Positions 19,418 to 28,524 of a stretch of 52,168 nt of DNA are shown here, piece by piece; positions within the stretch are counted from its first letter, which is position 1; each line of letters opens with the position of its first letter. The notes beneath the pieces were generated by a model. The model did not search any database. It was not told the origin of the DNA and worked only from the letters and a program-made list of their open reading frames with translations. The stretch is taken from positions 1 to 52,168 of the forward strand of contig JASJAW010000010.1 in NCBI GenBank assembly GCA_030066795.1. The letters run 5' to 3'. The stretch comes from Dinoroseobacter sp. (GTDB lineage: Bacteria; Pseudomonadota; Alphaproteobacteria; Rhodobacterales; Rhodobacteraceae). Made by a program: the position numbers and the translations under genes.

Positions 19418-19447
19418 TCCGGGCAGGTTTGCTGCCCGGATCATTTT
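19418..19447 (+). terminator. Rho-independent terminator of katG
   Basis: TCCGGGCAG-GTTTG-CTGCCCGGA, a perfect 9 bp GC-rich stem 15 bp after the katG stop, followed by TCATTTTCG. Confidence 0.75.
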
Positions 19448-19490
19448 CGTCCAGCGCGCGTTCTCAGGCTTATGTGCGAAAACTGCCCAT

Positions 19491-19508
19491 AAAGCGTGGA
19501 CGCTTTTT
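19491..19508 (+). terminator. Second hairpin with T-run before the amidohydrolase gene
   Basis: AAAGCG-TGGA-CGCTTT followed by TT gives a short hairpin ending in five Ts, 44 bp after the katG terminator. It may be a back-up terminator that insulates the next gene. Confidence 0.5.
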
Positions 19509-19665
19509 CGCTGTATCCCCTACCCGCTTTGAAATCCCAACTGACTGATCTGGCTGGCGTAAATCGGTATTGGGTGCCGTTCCGCTAAAGCCGCTCAGCG
19601 GACAATTCGTCATTTGCGCCTTGGTCTTGGTGTCGTACGTTTGTTGCGACACAGGAGATCGCCAA

Positions 19666-20997
19666 ATGAAGCCAATCGTTCTTGCCGCCATGTTCTTTGG
19701 ATTTGCATCTGCCGTTTCTGCGCAGGATGAGCCAGCCCGCATACTGATTACAAATGTCCATGTTTTTGACGGCGTGAACGATGGCCGGATTGAAAACGCC
19801 AATGTGCTGGTCGTGGATAACCTGATTGCCGAGGTGTCCGCCGGCCCGATAGCTTCAACCGACGCCGTTGTCATCGACGGTGGGGGGCGCACCCTAACAC
19901 CAGGTTTTATCGACGCGCACACTCATATGTCACTCATCGCCCCGTTCACCGACCTTGAGAACGAGTATACCGCAATCTATGTGGGCGCAGCTGCCGGACA
20001 GATGGCAGAGAACATGCTGATGCGCGGGTTTACGTCCGTGCGGGATGCTGGCGGCGCAAGCATCGGTGTGCAACGGGCCATCGACGATGGCTGGTTCCCG
20101 GGACCGCGCGTCTTTTCCTCCGGGGCCTTTATTACTCAAACGTCCGGTCATCTGGACATGCGCGACCGGACCAACCAGCACCACCATTTCGGCGGCAAAC
20201 ACAGCTATGCCGAGGAGGTCGGGCACTATCATGCCATTGACGGCGAAGCCGAGATGTTGGCCGCGGCGCGGCAGAATTTCCGCGGCGGAGCGACACAGCT
20301 CAAGCTGGCAACCAATGGGGGGATCTCTGCGATCTATTCGCCGCTCGATATTGATCAGTTTACTGATGCGGAGCTTGCCGCCGCTGCCTTCGTGGCGGAA
20401 AGCTTCGGCTCCTACATCATGGTGCATGCCTATTATGACAACGCGGTACGCCGGGCGATCGAGTTTGGTGCCAGAAGCGTCGAACACGGGCATCTCATGA
20501 CCGAAGAACTGGTAAAAATGATGGCTGAGAATGACGTCTATCTTGTGGTCGAGGCGCTGATGTCCGTCTCGCCTGCCCCTGAATCCTTCACTCCGGATCA
20601 ACTAGAGAAATACGGGCTGATGCAGAGTGGCTTCGAAAAGCTGGTTGATCTGGCCAAGAAATATGATGTGAAGATTGCGTTCGGATCCGATGTCTTCCTA
20701 TCGAAAGAGGCGTACGAACTTCAATCGCAGGAATGGGTTGCACGCGCCCCTTATTTCACACCGTACGAAAACCTGCGCGCTGCCACTGGCACCGGTGGCG
20801 AGATCTTGGCCTTGTCAGGACCCAGAAACCGATATCGCGAGGGACCACTCGGAGTGATCGAGGCTGGGGCCTATGCAGACTTGCTTTTGATCGATGGCAA
20901 TCCTCTGGACGACATAACTATCCTTGCTGACTACGAAGAAAACATTGATCTGATTATGAAAGATGGTGTGATCTACAAGAACGCTCTTGATAATTGA
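19666..20997 (+). CDS. Secreted metal-dependent amidohydrolase (imidazolonepropionase/prolidase-like)
   Basis: A 443-residue amidohydrolase-superfamily enzyme with a Sec signal peptide (KPIVLAAMFFGFASAVSAQ). The metal centre shows HTH in PGFIDAHTHMSL, Lys in QLKLATNGG, His in MVHAYY, His in SVEHGHL and the catalytic Asp in IAFGSDVF. The C-terminal beta-sandwich closes with AYADLLLIDGNPLDDI. Such periplasmic enzymes hydrolyse peptides, cyclic imides or related amides. I chose the ATG at 19666 with AGGAGATCG upstream. It is a paralogue of 28525-29919. The next gene, an outer-membrane barrel, is 108 bp downstream. Confidence 0.85.
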   Translation: MKPIVLAAMFFGFASAVSAQDEPARILITNVHVFDGVNDGRIENANVLVVDNLIAEVSAGPIASTDAVVIDGGGRTLTPGFIDAHTHMSLIAPFTDLENEYTAIYVGAAAGQMAENMLMRGFTSVRDAGGASIGVQRAIDDGWFPGPRVFSSGAFITQTSGHLDMRDRTNQHHHFGGKHSYAEEVGHYHAIDGEAEMLAAARQNFRGGATQLKLATNGGISAIYSPLDIDQFTDAELAAAAFVAESFGSYIMVHAYYDNAVRRAIEFGARSVEHGHLMTEELVKMMAENDVYLVVEALMSVSPAPESFTPDQLEKYGLMQSGFEKLVDLAKKYDVKIAFGSDVFLSKEAYELQSQEWVARAPYFTPYENLRAATGTGGEILALSGPRNRYREGPLGVIEAGAYADLLLIDGNPLDDITILADYEENIDLIMKDGVIYKNALDN

Positions 20998-21105
20998 TGC
21001 ACATAGCGCTCTCTTTCACGATAAGCGTTTTTCAGGCAAAGGTGGGCGCCGGGAGCGCGGGCACATAAAAATCGCCCCCATTCAACGACTTGGGACTCCA
21101 AATTC

Positions 21106-21828
21106 ATGAAATTTCTAAGCGCAGGCCTTCCGGCAATCGTGACACTGGCTGCAACATTGCCAACAGCCGTCCCAGCCGAGGAGTGGGAGTTCGAAGGCTC
21201 TCTTTACCTCTTTGCGGCAGAAACAACGTTGGGAAAAGGCGATCTTGAAGGCACGCTTAGCTTCTCGGATGCTCTTGAAAACCTCGACTTTGCCGCGATG
21301 GCAGCCTTCGCAGCCAGCAATGGTCAGTGGACCTTTATTGCCGACGTAATGCACTTCGATCTGAGCTTTGAGAACGATACGGACGGTGTTCTGTTCACAG
21401 GTCTCGACACAGACTCAGTGACGACGCTTTTCAATGGGCTGGCTCTGTATCGTGTGCAAGAGACGCCTCGGTACTCTTTGGACCTTGGGGGCGGCTTTCG
21501 GTACTTCAAAACAGACACTACGCTTGCGTTGCGCCCCGGTCTTTTGCCGGGAAGATCGGTAAGGAACGACGACAGTTGGACCGACCCAGTGCTTGCCGCA
21601 ATTGGTCGTTTCGAACTGTCTGAGAAATGGACGAGTACTATTGCCGCTGACTACGGCAGCTTTGTAAGCGATCGTGAAACCTACCAGCTGACAGTGTCGC
21701 TTGGTTACCGGTTTGCAGAGAACTGGACGGCAAGGTTAGGTTACCGTTACGTCAACGTCGAAAATGACGAAGATGATTTCCGGTTCGAGCAGTCCGGGCC
21801 TTTATTGGGAGTGAACTATCGGTTCTGA
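21106..21828 (+). CDS. Outer-membrane beta-barrel protein, unknown family
   Basis: A 240-residue protein with a signal peptide (GLPAIVTLAATLPTAVPAEE). It is a chain of alternating-pattern beta strands with aromatic girdles (GGFRYFKTDTTLALR, KWTSTIAADYGSF, LTVSLGYRFAENWTARLGYR). It ends in NYRF, the terminal aromatic signal for BAM insertion. Strand number fits a small barrel of about 8-10 strands. No specific family is recognised. It lies between the amidohydrolase and a DUF900 lipoprotein in the same direction, so all three probably act at the envelope. Confidence 0.65.
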   Translation: MKFLSAGLPAIVTLAATLPTAVPAEEWEFEGSLYLFAAETTLGKGDLEGTLSFSDALENLDFAAMAAFAASNGQWTFIADVMHFDLSFENDTDGVLFTGLDTDSVTTLFNGLALYRVQETPRYSLDLGGGFRYFKTDTTLALRPGLLPGRSVRNDDSWTDPVLAAIGRFELSEKWTSTIAADYGSFVSDRETYQLTVSLGYRFAENWTARLGYRYVNVENDEDDFRFEQSGPLLGVNYRF

Positions 21829-21907
21829 TGGCGCACCAGCGTCACTGCCTTGGATGTTGGGGATCTCGCCCAAACATCATAATAGCAAGATAAATCAAGG
21901 GGTAACG

Positions 21908-23047
21908 ATGCAGACTTTCATCACAGGCATTGCGTTCAAACTGCGAGGACTATCCCGCCGACTTTGTGCCGGAGCCTTGCTCTTCGTGCTGGCCGCTTGC
22001 GCGCAACCGCCCGAAATCATCGGCGTCGACAATCCCACAACGCCGGTTGGCTCCGTCGAAACAGCAACTCAACACCGGGTGTTCATAGCGACAACCCGTG
22101 AGGATACGGAAGTTGTGGGCGCTTTGTTTTCTGAATTGCGCGCTGATGAATTGGGGCTTGCGTCCGTCGACGTCTCCGTGCCGCCGAACCACGTTGTCGG
22201 GGCGCTTGAGCGCCCCAAACGCCTTCCGCCCAATCCAGCAACGGAATTCGCAATTGTCGAACCGACCGTTTATGCCGGGAGCGAAGAGTTCGTTGCGTCG
22301 CTCAACAGCGAATTGCGGAAACGGCCGGCTGGCGACAAGGACATCCTGTTTTTTGTCCACGGATATAACACCACGACAAGTGAGGCGTTAATGCGCGTCG
22401 GTCAGTTTGTGGAGGATAGCGGGTTTAAAGGCGTCCCTGTCCTTTTCACTTGGGCCTCAGCCGGGAAAACCTCTCGCTATGTCTACGACTTAAACAGTGC
22501 GTTGATTGCCCGCACGCAATTGATCGAGGCCGCGTCGATCGTGTCCCAGAGTGCTGCAACTGAGTATCATATGTTTGCGCACTCAATGGGGGGGTTTTTG
22601 ACGATGGAAGCCATCGTCTATGCGGCGCAGACGCAAAGGTTTAATCAAACAGGAAGACTACGAGATATTATCCTGGCGTCACCCGATATCGACCTTGATC
22701 TCTTCAGAATGCAATTGGCGCAAATCGACGACTCGTTTGACCGGTTATATGTGCTTCTTTCAAACGACGACTATGCGCTCCGCGCATCGCGTCTTCTAGC
22801 CGGAGGCGTGCCAAGAGTTGGAGCCGCCGATGCCGAAGAGTTGGTGGAGTTGGGGGTAAACGTCATAGACCTGTCACAGATCACAGACACCCAGTCCGAT
22901 AGTCACAGTAAGTTTGCTGGTTCGCCTGAGGTTGTTCAATTGATCGGTCTCGGTTTGAATTCGATCCCCACGTACGGCGATAGCCGGAGAACGGTACTGG
23001 ATCAGTTTATCGGTGAAATCCCGATCACTATCGTAGGGGGTGGGTAG
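21908..23047 (+). CDS. DUF900 alpha/beta-hydrolase lipoprotein (copy 1)
   Basis: A 379-residue protein of the DUF900 (alpha/beta hydrolase of unknown function) group. The lipoprotein signal ends in LFVLAAC with Cys at about residue 30. The hydrolase core shows FFVHGYNTTTSEAL for the oxyanion region, the nucleophile elbow AHSMGG, the acid in ASPDIDLDLF and the His in SDSHSKFAG. Start is the ATG at 21908 with AAGGGGTAACG upstream. It is highly similar to the product of 24225-25334: both carry PPNHVVGxLxRPKRLPPxP and SHSKFAGSPEVVQL. An envelope esterase or lipase role is inferred; the substrate is unknown. Confidence 0.82.
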   Translation: MQTFITGIAFKLRGLSRRLCAGALLFVLAACAQPPEIIGVDNPTTPVGSVETATQHRVFIATTREDTEVVGALFSELRADELGLASVDVSVPPNHVVGALERPKRLPPNPATEFAIVEPTVYAGSEEFVASLNSELRKRPAGDKDILFFVHGYNTTTSEALMRVGQFVEDSGFKGVPVLFTWASAGKTSRYVYDLNSALIARTQLIEAASIVSQSAATEYHMFAHSMGGFLTMEAIVYAAQTQRFNQTGRLRDIILASPDIDLDLFRMQLAQIDDSFDRLYVLLSNDDYALRASRLLAGGVPRVGAADAEELVELGVNVIDLSQITDTQSDSHSKFAGSPEVVQLIGLGLNSIPTYGDSRRTVLDQFIGEIPITIVGGG

Positions 23048-23186
23048 AGCTCAGGCGCGCGACAAAGAAAGTATCGAGCTTGCTGAAATCTCGACCGGAT
23101 TGAAGGCAACTGCGTTTCTAACTTCTGTCTGACGCCCCGAAAAAACAGTGCAGCCCCTCCGGCCTATCCCGCGGCGCAAATTTCTC

Positions 23187-24185
23187 TCAGGGTGATGGGA
23201 CCCCTGCCCGTATTGCCTCTGAGTACCCGGGTTTCAAAGTGTATGCCTGTCCCTTTGCGGAGACACTTCCAAGGTCTCTCAGTTCTTCAATCGTGTAGTC
23301 CGTGTTCACTGCACCGCGTTCGTATCCGAACTCTGGCAGGTATCCATTAACAATTATGCGCCAGTCAAAAGGTGGCGCATCGCCGATAGCATCCAGCATC
23401 TTAAAGACAACGGTGGTGCAGTTCGTTGTGATCGAATTGTACCACCGTGGTTTCACGGAAAGTTCGTTTGCATCCCGGACGTATTCTTCAAGCAGGCGCC
23501 GAGCGCTTGAAGGGGCGGTGCGCAAACGGAATAACTGGACATCTTCTTTGCGGATATTCGTACGAAGGCCGATGACATCTTTTTCGGTCGCAGCAACTAT
23601 CACGATGGGGTTCGATTTGAACATATCGGCAATCGGTGAATAGACACCGTCTGCTTCTCGCTTTACCTCAATCGACCATGCCAGATACTCGCCGCCTTCG
23701 AAGCCAAAGCTCAGGATAAAATGGGCAATAGATGGTCGTGACCAGTACGAAAGAAAAAGGTCCAGGGACTGCAGCTTGCTCAGATCGAAGCTACTCGTGA
23801 TCCAGTTCTGATCGGAGTCGCCCTCGCGCCACGCGAAGTCGCGCACATTTTCCAGCGTCAGGATGTCCCCTTCGATCGTGCCCGTGACCTGCCTTGCGAC
23901 ATCCGGTGCCCAATCCCGCTCCAAGGGAGCGTCTATGGAGTTCCACCATCCGAGAAGGAGCATGAAGGCAAGCACGTAGGGGATCAGTGTTCGATTTCGC
24001 CCTGACCAAAGCCGAACTACGACAGTAGAAAACCCCAGGACTGCCAATGATCCGCAAAGCAGATAGCGGGCCCATTCAACTTCGGGACCACGGAACCAGA
24101 GCGCCATGACGCCCCAGATCGTCGCACCGCTGACCGCGAGAACGAACACCAAGCCCGCAAGCAGCTTCAGACCGGCCCGGAACAC
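23187..24185 (-). CDS. DUF4105 membrane-anchored periplasmic protein
   Basis: A 332-residue protein with two to three N-terminal membrane helices (LLAGLVFVLAVSGATIWGVMALW, YLLCGSLAVLGFSTVVV, LIPYVLAFMLLLGWW) and a soluble DUF4105 (Lnb N-terminal-like) domain from about residue 115. NCTTVVFKMLDAIG near 260 is the domain's conserved Asn-Cys motif, suggesting a papain-like thiol active site, with His166 (SIAHFILSFGFEGGEYLAWS) as a possible partner. Start is a GTG at 24185. It follows the second DUF900 gene by 39 bp, so the two form an operon. Family members act in envelope assembly or peptide/glycan trimming; the function here is unassigned. Confidence 0.75.
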   Translation of the reverse strand: MFRAGLKLLAGLVFVLAVSGATIWGVMALWFRGPEVEWARYLLCGSLAVLGFSTVVVRLWSGRNRTLIPYVLAFMLLLGWWNSIDAPLERDWAPDVARQVTGTIEGDILTLENVRDFAWREGDSDQNWITSSFDLSKLQSLDLFLSYWSRPSIAHFILSFGFEGGEYLAWSIEVKREADGVYSPIADMFKSNPIVIVAATEKDVIGLRTNIRKEDVQLFRLRTAPSSARRLLEEYVRDANELSVKPRWYNSITTNCTTVVFKMLDAIGDAPPFDWRIIVNGYLPEFGYERGAVNTDYTIEELRDLGSVSAKGQAYTLKPGYSEAIRAGVPSP

Positions 24186-24224
24186 TATGGTCTTCTCATC
24201 GTTGCTAGGGGATGGGCCATGTGA

Positions 24225-25334
24225 TCACTCGAATACCACCTTGATCGGAACATCTGCGAGCAGCTGGTCCAGCTGTGTAGATCTCGTATGGCGGGAGAAG
24301 GTCCCTGCGTTGTTCAGGCCCTGTCCGAGCAATTGAACCACCTCGGGAGATCCCGCGAACTTTGAGTGGCTCCCTGAGGAAGAATCCTCAATTTCGGACA
24401 GATCAATTGCAATCACGCCCAAATCCGCAAGTTGGGCCGCGTCCGCCGCGCCCACGCGGGGAACCCCGCCGGCGATCCGCCTGGATGCACGAAGGGCGCT
24501 GTCATCCTCCGACAGAAGAACGAATAGCTTCTCGACATCGACACTTTCGCTGATCTGATCCAGCTGAACGGCAAAAAGATCGATATCGATATCGGGAGAC
24601 GCGAGAATAATGTTTTGCAGTCTGCGCGCCGTATTGAAGTTGCCAGCCAAGGCCTGCTCCTTAGCGGCCTCCATGACCAGGAACCCCCCCATGGAATGCG
24701 CGAAAATGTCGTATCCCTCTGCATTGGTCCGAGCCAGAATGCTCCCAATGTCCCGGACACTTGAGCGTGCAATCAAGGCACTGTTCAAGTCGTAGACATA
24801 CCGGGTTAGCTGGGCCGCCGAGGCCCAGTCGAAAAGGACCGCAACTCCTTCAAATTCAGTGTCTTCCACGAATTGGCCAAGCCGTAAAAGTGCGTCGCTG
24901 GTCGTGTTGTTATAGCCGTGCACAAAGAACAGAATGTCCCGGGCTCCACGCTCGCGCTTGGCAAGCTCTGAGTTTACAGCCGCTATAAACGCTTGATCGT
25001 TGTCATATACGACCGGATCAACAATTGCGAACTCTGTACGAGGGTCCGGAGGTAGTCTCTTAGGGCGACTAAGCTCCCCGACGACATGGTTTGGTGGAAC
25101 GGATACAACCACTGACGCTAATCCCAGATCAGGCGCACGCTCCGCAGAATAAAGCGCCCCAACAGTCTCACTCGCTTGCCTTGTCGAGGCGAGGAAAATC
25201 TTGTGCTTTGTCGCTGCTTCCACCGAAGCTACCGGCACTTCCGGGTTATCGATGCCGATGAGTTCAGGTGGCCGACCACAGGCCAATAGAAGCGCAGTGC
25301 ATACAGAAAGGTAAAAGGAAGTCCGTAAACGCAA
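24225..25334 (-). CDS. DUF900 alpha/beta-hydrolase lipoprotein (copy 2)
   Basis: A paralogue of the 21908-23047 product, about 369 residues. The lipobox is LLLAC with Cys at about residue 19. Catalytic text is FFVHGYNNTTSDAL, AHSMGG, ASPDIDIDLF and SGSHSKFAGSPEVVQL. No ATG is in frame near the signal peptide. I chose the TTG at 25334, which has GAGGATATCGAAA upstream and gives a compact lipoprotein signal; a TTG at 25370 is the longer option. The opposite orientation to copy 1 means the duplication is inverted. It is the first gene of an operon with the DUF4105 gene. The 25335-25606 stretch before it holds nothing else supported. Confidence 0.8.
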   Translation of the reverse strand: MRLRTSFYLSVCTALLLACGRPPELIGIDNPEVPVASVEAATKHKIFLASTRQASETVGALYSAERAPDLGLASVVVSVPPNHVVGELSRPKRLPPDPRTEFAIVDPVVYDNDQAFIAAVNSELAKRERGARDILFFVHGYNNTTSDALLRLGQFVEDTEFEGVAVLFDWASAAQLTRYVYDLNSALIARSSVRDIGSILARTNAEGYDIFAHSMGGFLVMEAAKEQALAGNFNTARRLQNIILASPDIDIDLFAVQLDQISESVDVEKLFVLLSEDDSALRASRRIAGGVPRVGAADAAQLADLGVIAIDLSEIEDSSSGSHSKFAGSPEVVQLLGQGLNNAGTFSRHTRSTQLDQLLADVPIKVVFE

Positions 25335-25606
25335 TTTCGATATCCTCGCGCCTCTATGTGTCCCAGACAAACAGCTTGTTACCGCAGTTGAGTTTCAACC
25401 AATGTGCAGTCAAGTCAGCAATAGTCTTGTTTGGCGACCAGAGAAACCGACTCTCTCGATATAGTTGGCGTCATGGAGCGTCGGCAGCCTCCATTCGAAA
25501 ATCGCAGCACTTCAAACCGTGCTCGCGCTCCGCTCAGAACGGCACTTGACGCAATCACGCAAACTGTCCAAGCAACGAATTGCAAAGGCTCACTGTATGG
25601 CCCGTA

Positions 25607-26791
25607 TCAGAATACAATTCTCGCCCTCAGCCCCAGCAACGTCATGCTGTCTTGGCCCGCGTTTAACAGCGGATTGTCGATAAACTGGATCGACGGCGTG
25701 ATCTGGAAGTTCGGAGAAATCGAAAAACGGTAGAATGCCTCGAGTGTTTTCTGACTACCATCGATCCCGTTGGCTTCGGCCCAGTTGAAACCAATACCCG
25801 CCAGATCTGTATTGCGGCGGAACAGTCCGACACCCGTTGATACTGACCTCTCGAAGAGAGCCGCTGTCCCATCTGAAACCCCGGCCCGAAAAAACGGCAT
25901 CCACTTGTTCTCGAACAACCATGCGGCTGAAAAAGCAGCACCTTTGTCTTTTGGCCGACTGCCATCCGCAGACTCGTCCGACTCCCAAATTGTCAGGTGG
26001 ATGTTGTCGAAATAGATCCGGTCAAAACTGGACGTATAGCCGATCTCGAGGCTCTTGAAGAGTTTCCCGTCAGAGAACACGTCAAGGTTAGGGTCAGAGG
26101 GGTCAGCATCCGCATCTGCAATGCTGCCGACCACATAGAAATTGGAACCCAGTTGCGCGCCACCGGCAATCCCGAGACCTGGATTGGGCGCGTTGATCGT
26201 GGGGTTCGTGTTGAAGGACAGATTCTGAAACGCTGTGTAGGGACTGACGAGCCCATACACATCGACAAAGTCTGTGACATCGATCTGGCCGAATTGGATG
26301 GTCCACGACCTGTCTGCCGCGCGTTGCGTCCAGAAGAGGTTGGTGAGCAATGTGCCGCTATCGTTGAAGGCAGTCCCGGTGATCGACACGGCTCCGCCGT
26401 CAAGCCCAAGGAACTGAGGCGCGACATCCCCATAAGCATGGCGGTCTTCGATCTTGAAGGTCAGGCTGCCATTCTCGGTCGCTTGCCAATTGCCGTAGAA
26501 CCGGGCGATGCCTCCGCCAGCCTCGCCCTCCCCAAGATCTGAACTCGAGTTTTGTCCCAGGGCCAAGTAGTCGAGATTGAAGCTAAAACCGTTCTCCGCC
26601 AGTCCGTCTTTCCACTCAAACCAGCCCGGAGCGATATTCCGCGGAAAGTCGGACCGGAACTGAGGGTCGGTCAACCCGTCTCCGGGTTCGAGGTCAGCTG
26701 CGGCAGATGACGGGCCGGATAGACCTTGTTGCGCCTGTGCCGGCATTCCCAACATGCCAAGCGCAACAAGTGAAATGACAACGGGTCTCAT
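25607..26791 (-). CDS. OprB-like carbohydrate-selective porin
   Basis: A 394-residue outer-membrane protein with signal peptide (MRPVVISLVALGMLGMPAQAQ). Alternating beta strands with GIARFYGNWQATENGSLTFKI and KTLEAFYRFSISPNFQITPS resemble the OprB family of sugar/small-molecule porins. It ends in RARIVF, the terminal Phe signal. It is the last gene of a four-gene leftward operon (8 bp after the preceding gene) headed by the secreted amidohydrolase, so it may admit that enzyme's substrate or product. The actual solute cannot be read. Confidence 0.75.
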   Translation of the reverse strand: MRPVVISLVALGMLGMPAQAQQGLSGPSSAAADLEPGDGLTDPQFRSDFPRNIAPGWFEWKDGLAENGFSFNLDYLALGQNSSSDLGEGEAGGGIARFYGNWQATENGSLTFKIEDRHAYGDVAPQFLGLDGGAVSITGTAFNDSGTLLTNLFWTQRAADRSWTIQFGQIDVTDFVDVYGLVSPYTAFQNLSFNTNPTINAPNPGLGIAGGAQLGSNFYVVGSIADADADPSDPNLDVFSDGKLFKSLEIGYTSSFDRIYFDNIHLTIWESDESADGSRPKDKGAAFSAAWLFENKWMPFFRAGVSDGTAALFERSVSTGVGLFRRNTDLAGIGFNWAEANGIDGSQKTLEAFYRFSISPNFQITPSIQFIDNPLLNAGQDSMTLLGLRARIVF

Positions 26792-26799
26792 TCAGATAC

Positions 26800-27693
26800 T
26801 TACCTTCTTATCGGCGACAGCACGGCGGCTCGCGTGGCCTCATCGACAGGTGGGGCTGGCGGGTTCGGTTGAAACGGGTTCTTCACAACAGGGCTGAAAG
26901 TGAAGGTGAATGTCCAGTCTTCAGAAAAGGGATCAGGGCGGATCACGTTCTTTTCAGCAGAGAAGTTCATTTTCACGATCTGATCGCCAATTGCAGTGGT
27001 CTTGGCGACAGCCAACTGAAACGGCACGGTCCATTCGTCGCCCGACGGGGCCTCCCAGTTGTAGGTGATGGTCGGGCCGGTGCCGATCTGCCAGCCGTCA
27101 CCCAGACCGTAAAACAGGAAGTACTGCAGCGAGGTGATAGAGGTATCGGGGCCGCTACCGCCGATCTTTTCGTTATGGAACGGGAACACGCCCGCCACGC
27201 CCCAGTCAAAGGTTTTCACAGCAAGAAAGCTGGGGCCAAGCAGCCAGTTGTTCGATGACACATCAGTGCCGAGCGGCGCGCTGCCGACAACCCCGGCCCC
27301 AAGGGTCCAATCCCCTGCCTGCCAGGAATAGAGCAGGTCGTAAGGGATATCGTTCCACGCGTTGTTTGTCTCAAAGCCTATCGTACCGGGGCGCGGCGCG
27401 TCCCAGACATAGCCAAAGGCAGGCCGAAAGATCAGATTGTTGCCGTTGTTCAGCTTGAACGGCAGGACCGGCTGGAAGGTCAGCGTGGTGCTGTCCTGGT
27501 CGTCCGCACCTGGCAGATCGCCGTCGAAACTGCGATACTCCAGCTTGAAGTTCATCGTCGCGTTGGCCGCGCCGGGATTTGCAAGCTCGCGGGCCAGATC
27601 GTCGATGTTCGGTCCCGCTTGGGCGAAGGCGCTCGCCGGTAGTAGCCCCAAGGCAAGAATGCTGAGGCCGCGCCAGATCATATTCACTGTCAT
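26800..27693 (-). CDS. Outer-membrane protein (neuromedin U/transporter-like family)
   Basis: A 297-residue secreted beta-rich protein with signal peptide (MIWRGLSILALGLLPASAFAQ). The text PGAANATMNFKLEYRSFDG, WTLGAGVVGSAPLGTD and GDGWQIGTGPTITYNWEA follows the pattern of proteins annotated as neuromedin U-like or MetA-pathway-of-phenol-type outer-membrane channels. The C-terminus is a Pro-rich tail (NPFQPNPPAPPVDEA). I chose the ATG at 27693, 2 bp after the upstream stop; ATG 27681 is possible. The tight spacing on both sides makes it a firm operon member. Confidence 0.7.
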   Translation of the reverse strand: MTVNMIWRGLSILALGLLPASAFAQAGPNIDDLARELANPGAANATMNFKLEYRSFDGDLPGADDQDSTTLTFQPVLPFKLNNGNNLIFRPAFGYVWDAPRPGTIGFETNNAWNDIPYDLLYSWQAGDWTLGAGVVGSAPLGTDVSSNNWLLGPSFLAVKTFDWGVAGVFPFHNEKIGGSGPDTSITSLQYFLFYGLGDGWQIGTGPTITYNWEAPSGDEWTVPFQLAVAKTTAIGDQIVKMNFSAEKNVIRPDPFSEDWTFTFTFSPVVKNPFQPNPPAPPVDEATRAAVLSPIRR

Positions 27694-27695
27694 CG

Positions 27696-28466
27696 TTAGT
27701 TCCCGGCAGGAGGAGGCGGGCTGTGCACACCGCCGCGCTTGCTTGCCTCGGCCCGGAGCAACGCGTCGTCCTTTTGCAAGCCCATCGAAGCGCGCATGTC
27801 CTGCACCGTTTCGACCTGCGCGACCTCCATAACAAGGCTCGCACGCATTGGCACCAACCCATCTACAATATGGAAAGAGTGGGATGTTTCCTCGGTTACA
27901 ACCTTGCCAGTCAGCCGCACAGGCTCGTGCATAAACTGCGGACGCCAATCCGTTTTCACCCGCGCGCGGATCATCTGGTTCGGATTTGGTGGCGGCATAT
28001 GACTGCACATGCCGCGCTCGGGCACGAGATACACGATTGCCGTTCCATCCGTATCCGAGGGCGCACTGATCGCAAACCCGACCAGCGCAACTTCAGCACC
28101 ATCAACTTCGGGGTTGACGGCCACGGCGGCTTGCTCCCGGCGGTCGGCAACCACCCAGCGCTGATCGATCAGCCAGTCTGCGTCGATCCCGTCGTCGGCC
28201 AGCGCCGCTACAGCTCCATCCACCTGGGCCTGCCGGTCAGCTTTCTGCAGATCCGACAGAGCTGGATCATCAAGTCGCGCGCGCGTCCGGACGATTGTGC
28301 GCAGGGCGTCAAGCTGATCATAGGTGAGGTTGCGATACGGGTCCTCGAAGCTCTGCACCGATTGATCGATCAGGTCTTCCCAGCCGATCGCTTGAGTTTC
28401 CGCGTGCAGGGCATGTGTAGATAACCCAAGTCCAAACGCACAGATGATGCCAAGAGCTCTTGTCAT
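27696..28466 (-). CDS. Secreted DUF3299 protein
   Basis: A 256-residue periplasmic protein with signal peptide (MTRALGIICAFGLGLSTHALHAE). It carries the DUF3299 signature, with VYLVPERGMCSHMPPPNPNQMI at about 160-182 and TGKVVTEETSHSF later. The family has a conserved Cys-His-Pro patch and is usually encoded beside ABC transporter or outer-membrane genes; its biochemical role is not known. The ATG at 28466 has GAGGAAAAC upstream. It lies 58 bp after the amidohydrolase stop and 2 bp before the next gene. Confidence 0.78.
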   Translation of the reverse strand: MTRALGIICAFGLGLSTHALHAETQAIGWEDLIDQSVQSFEDPYRNLTYDQLDALRTIVRTRARLDDPALSDLQKADRQAQVDGAVAALADDGIDADWLIDQRWVVADRREQAAVAVNPEVDGAEVALVGFAISAPSDTDGTAIVYLVPERGMCSHMPPPNPNQMIRARVKTDWRPQFMHEPVRLTGKVVTEETSHSFHIVDGLVPMRASLVMEVAQVETVQDMRASMGLQKDDALLRAEASKRGGVHSPPPPAGN

Positions 28467-28524
28467 GTTTTCCTCGAAAAAAGCCGAAATGGCGGGGCGA
28501 GCCATGAAGGGCCGCCCTGCCCCA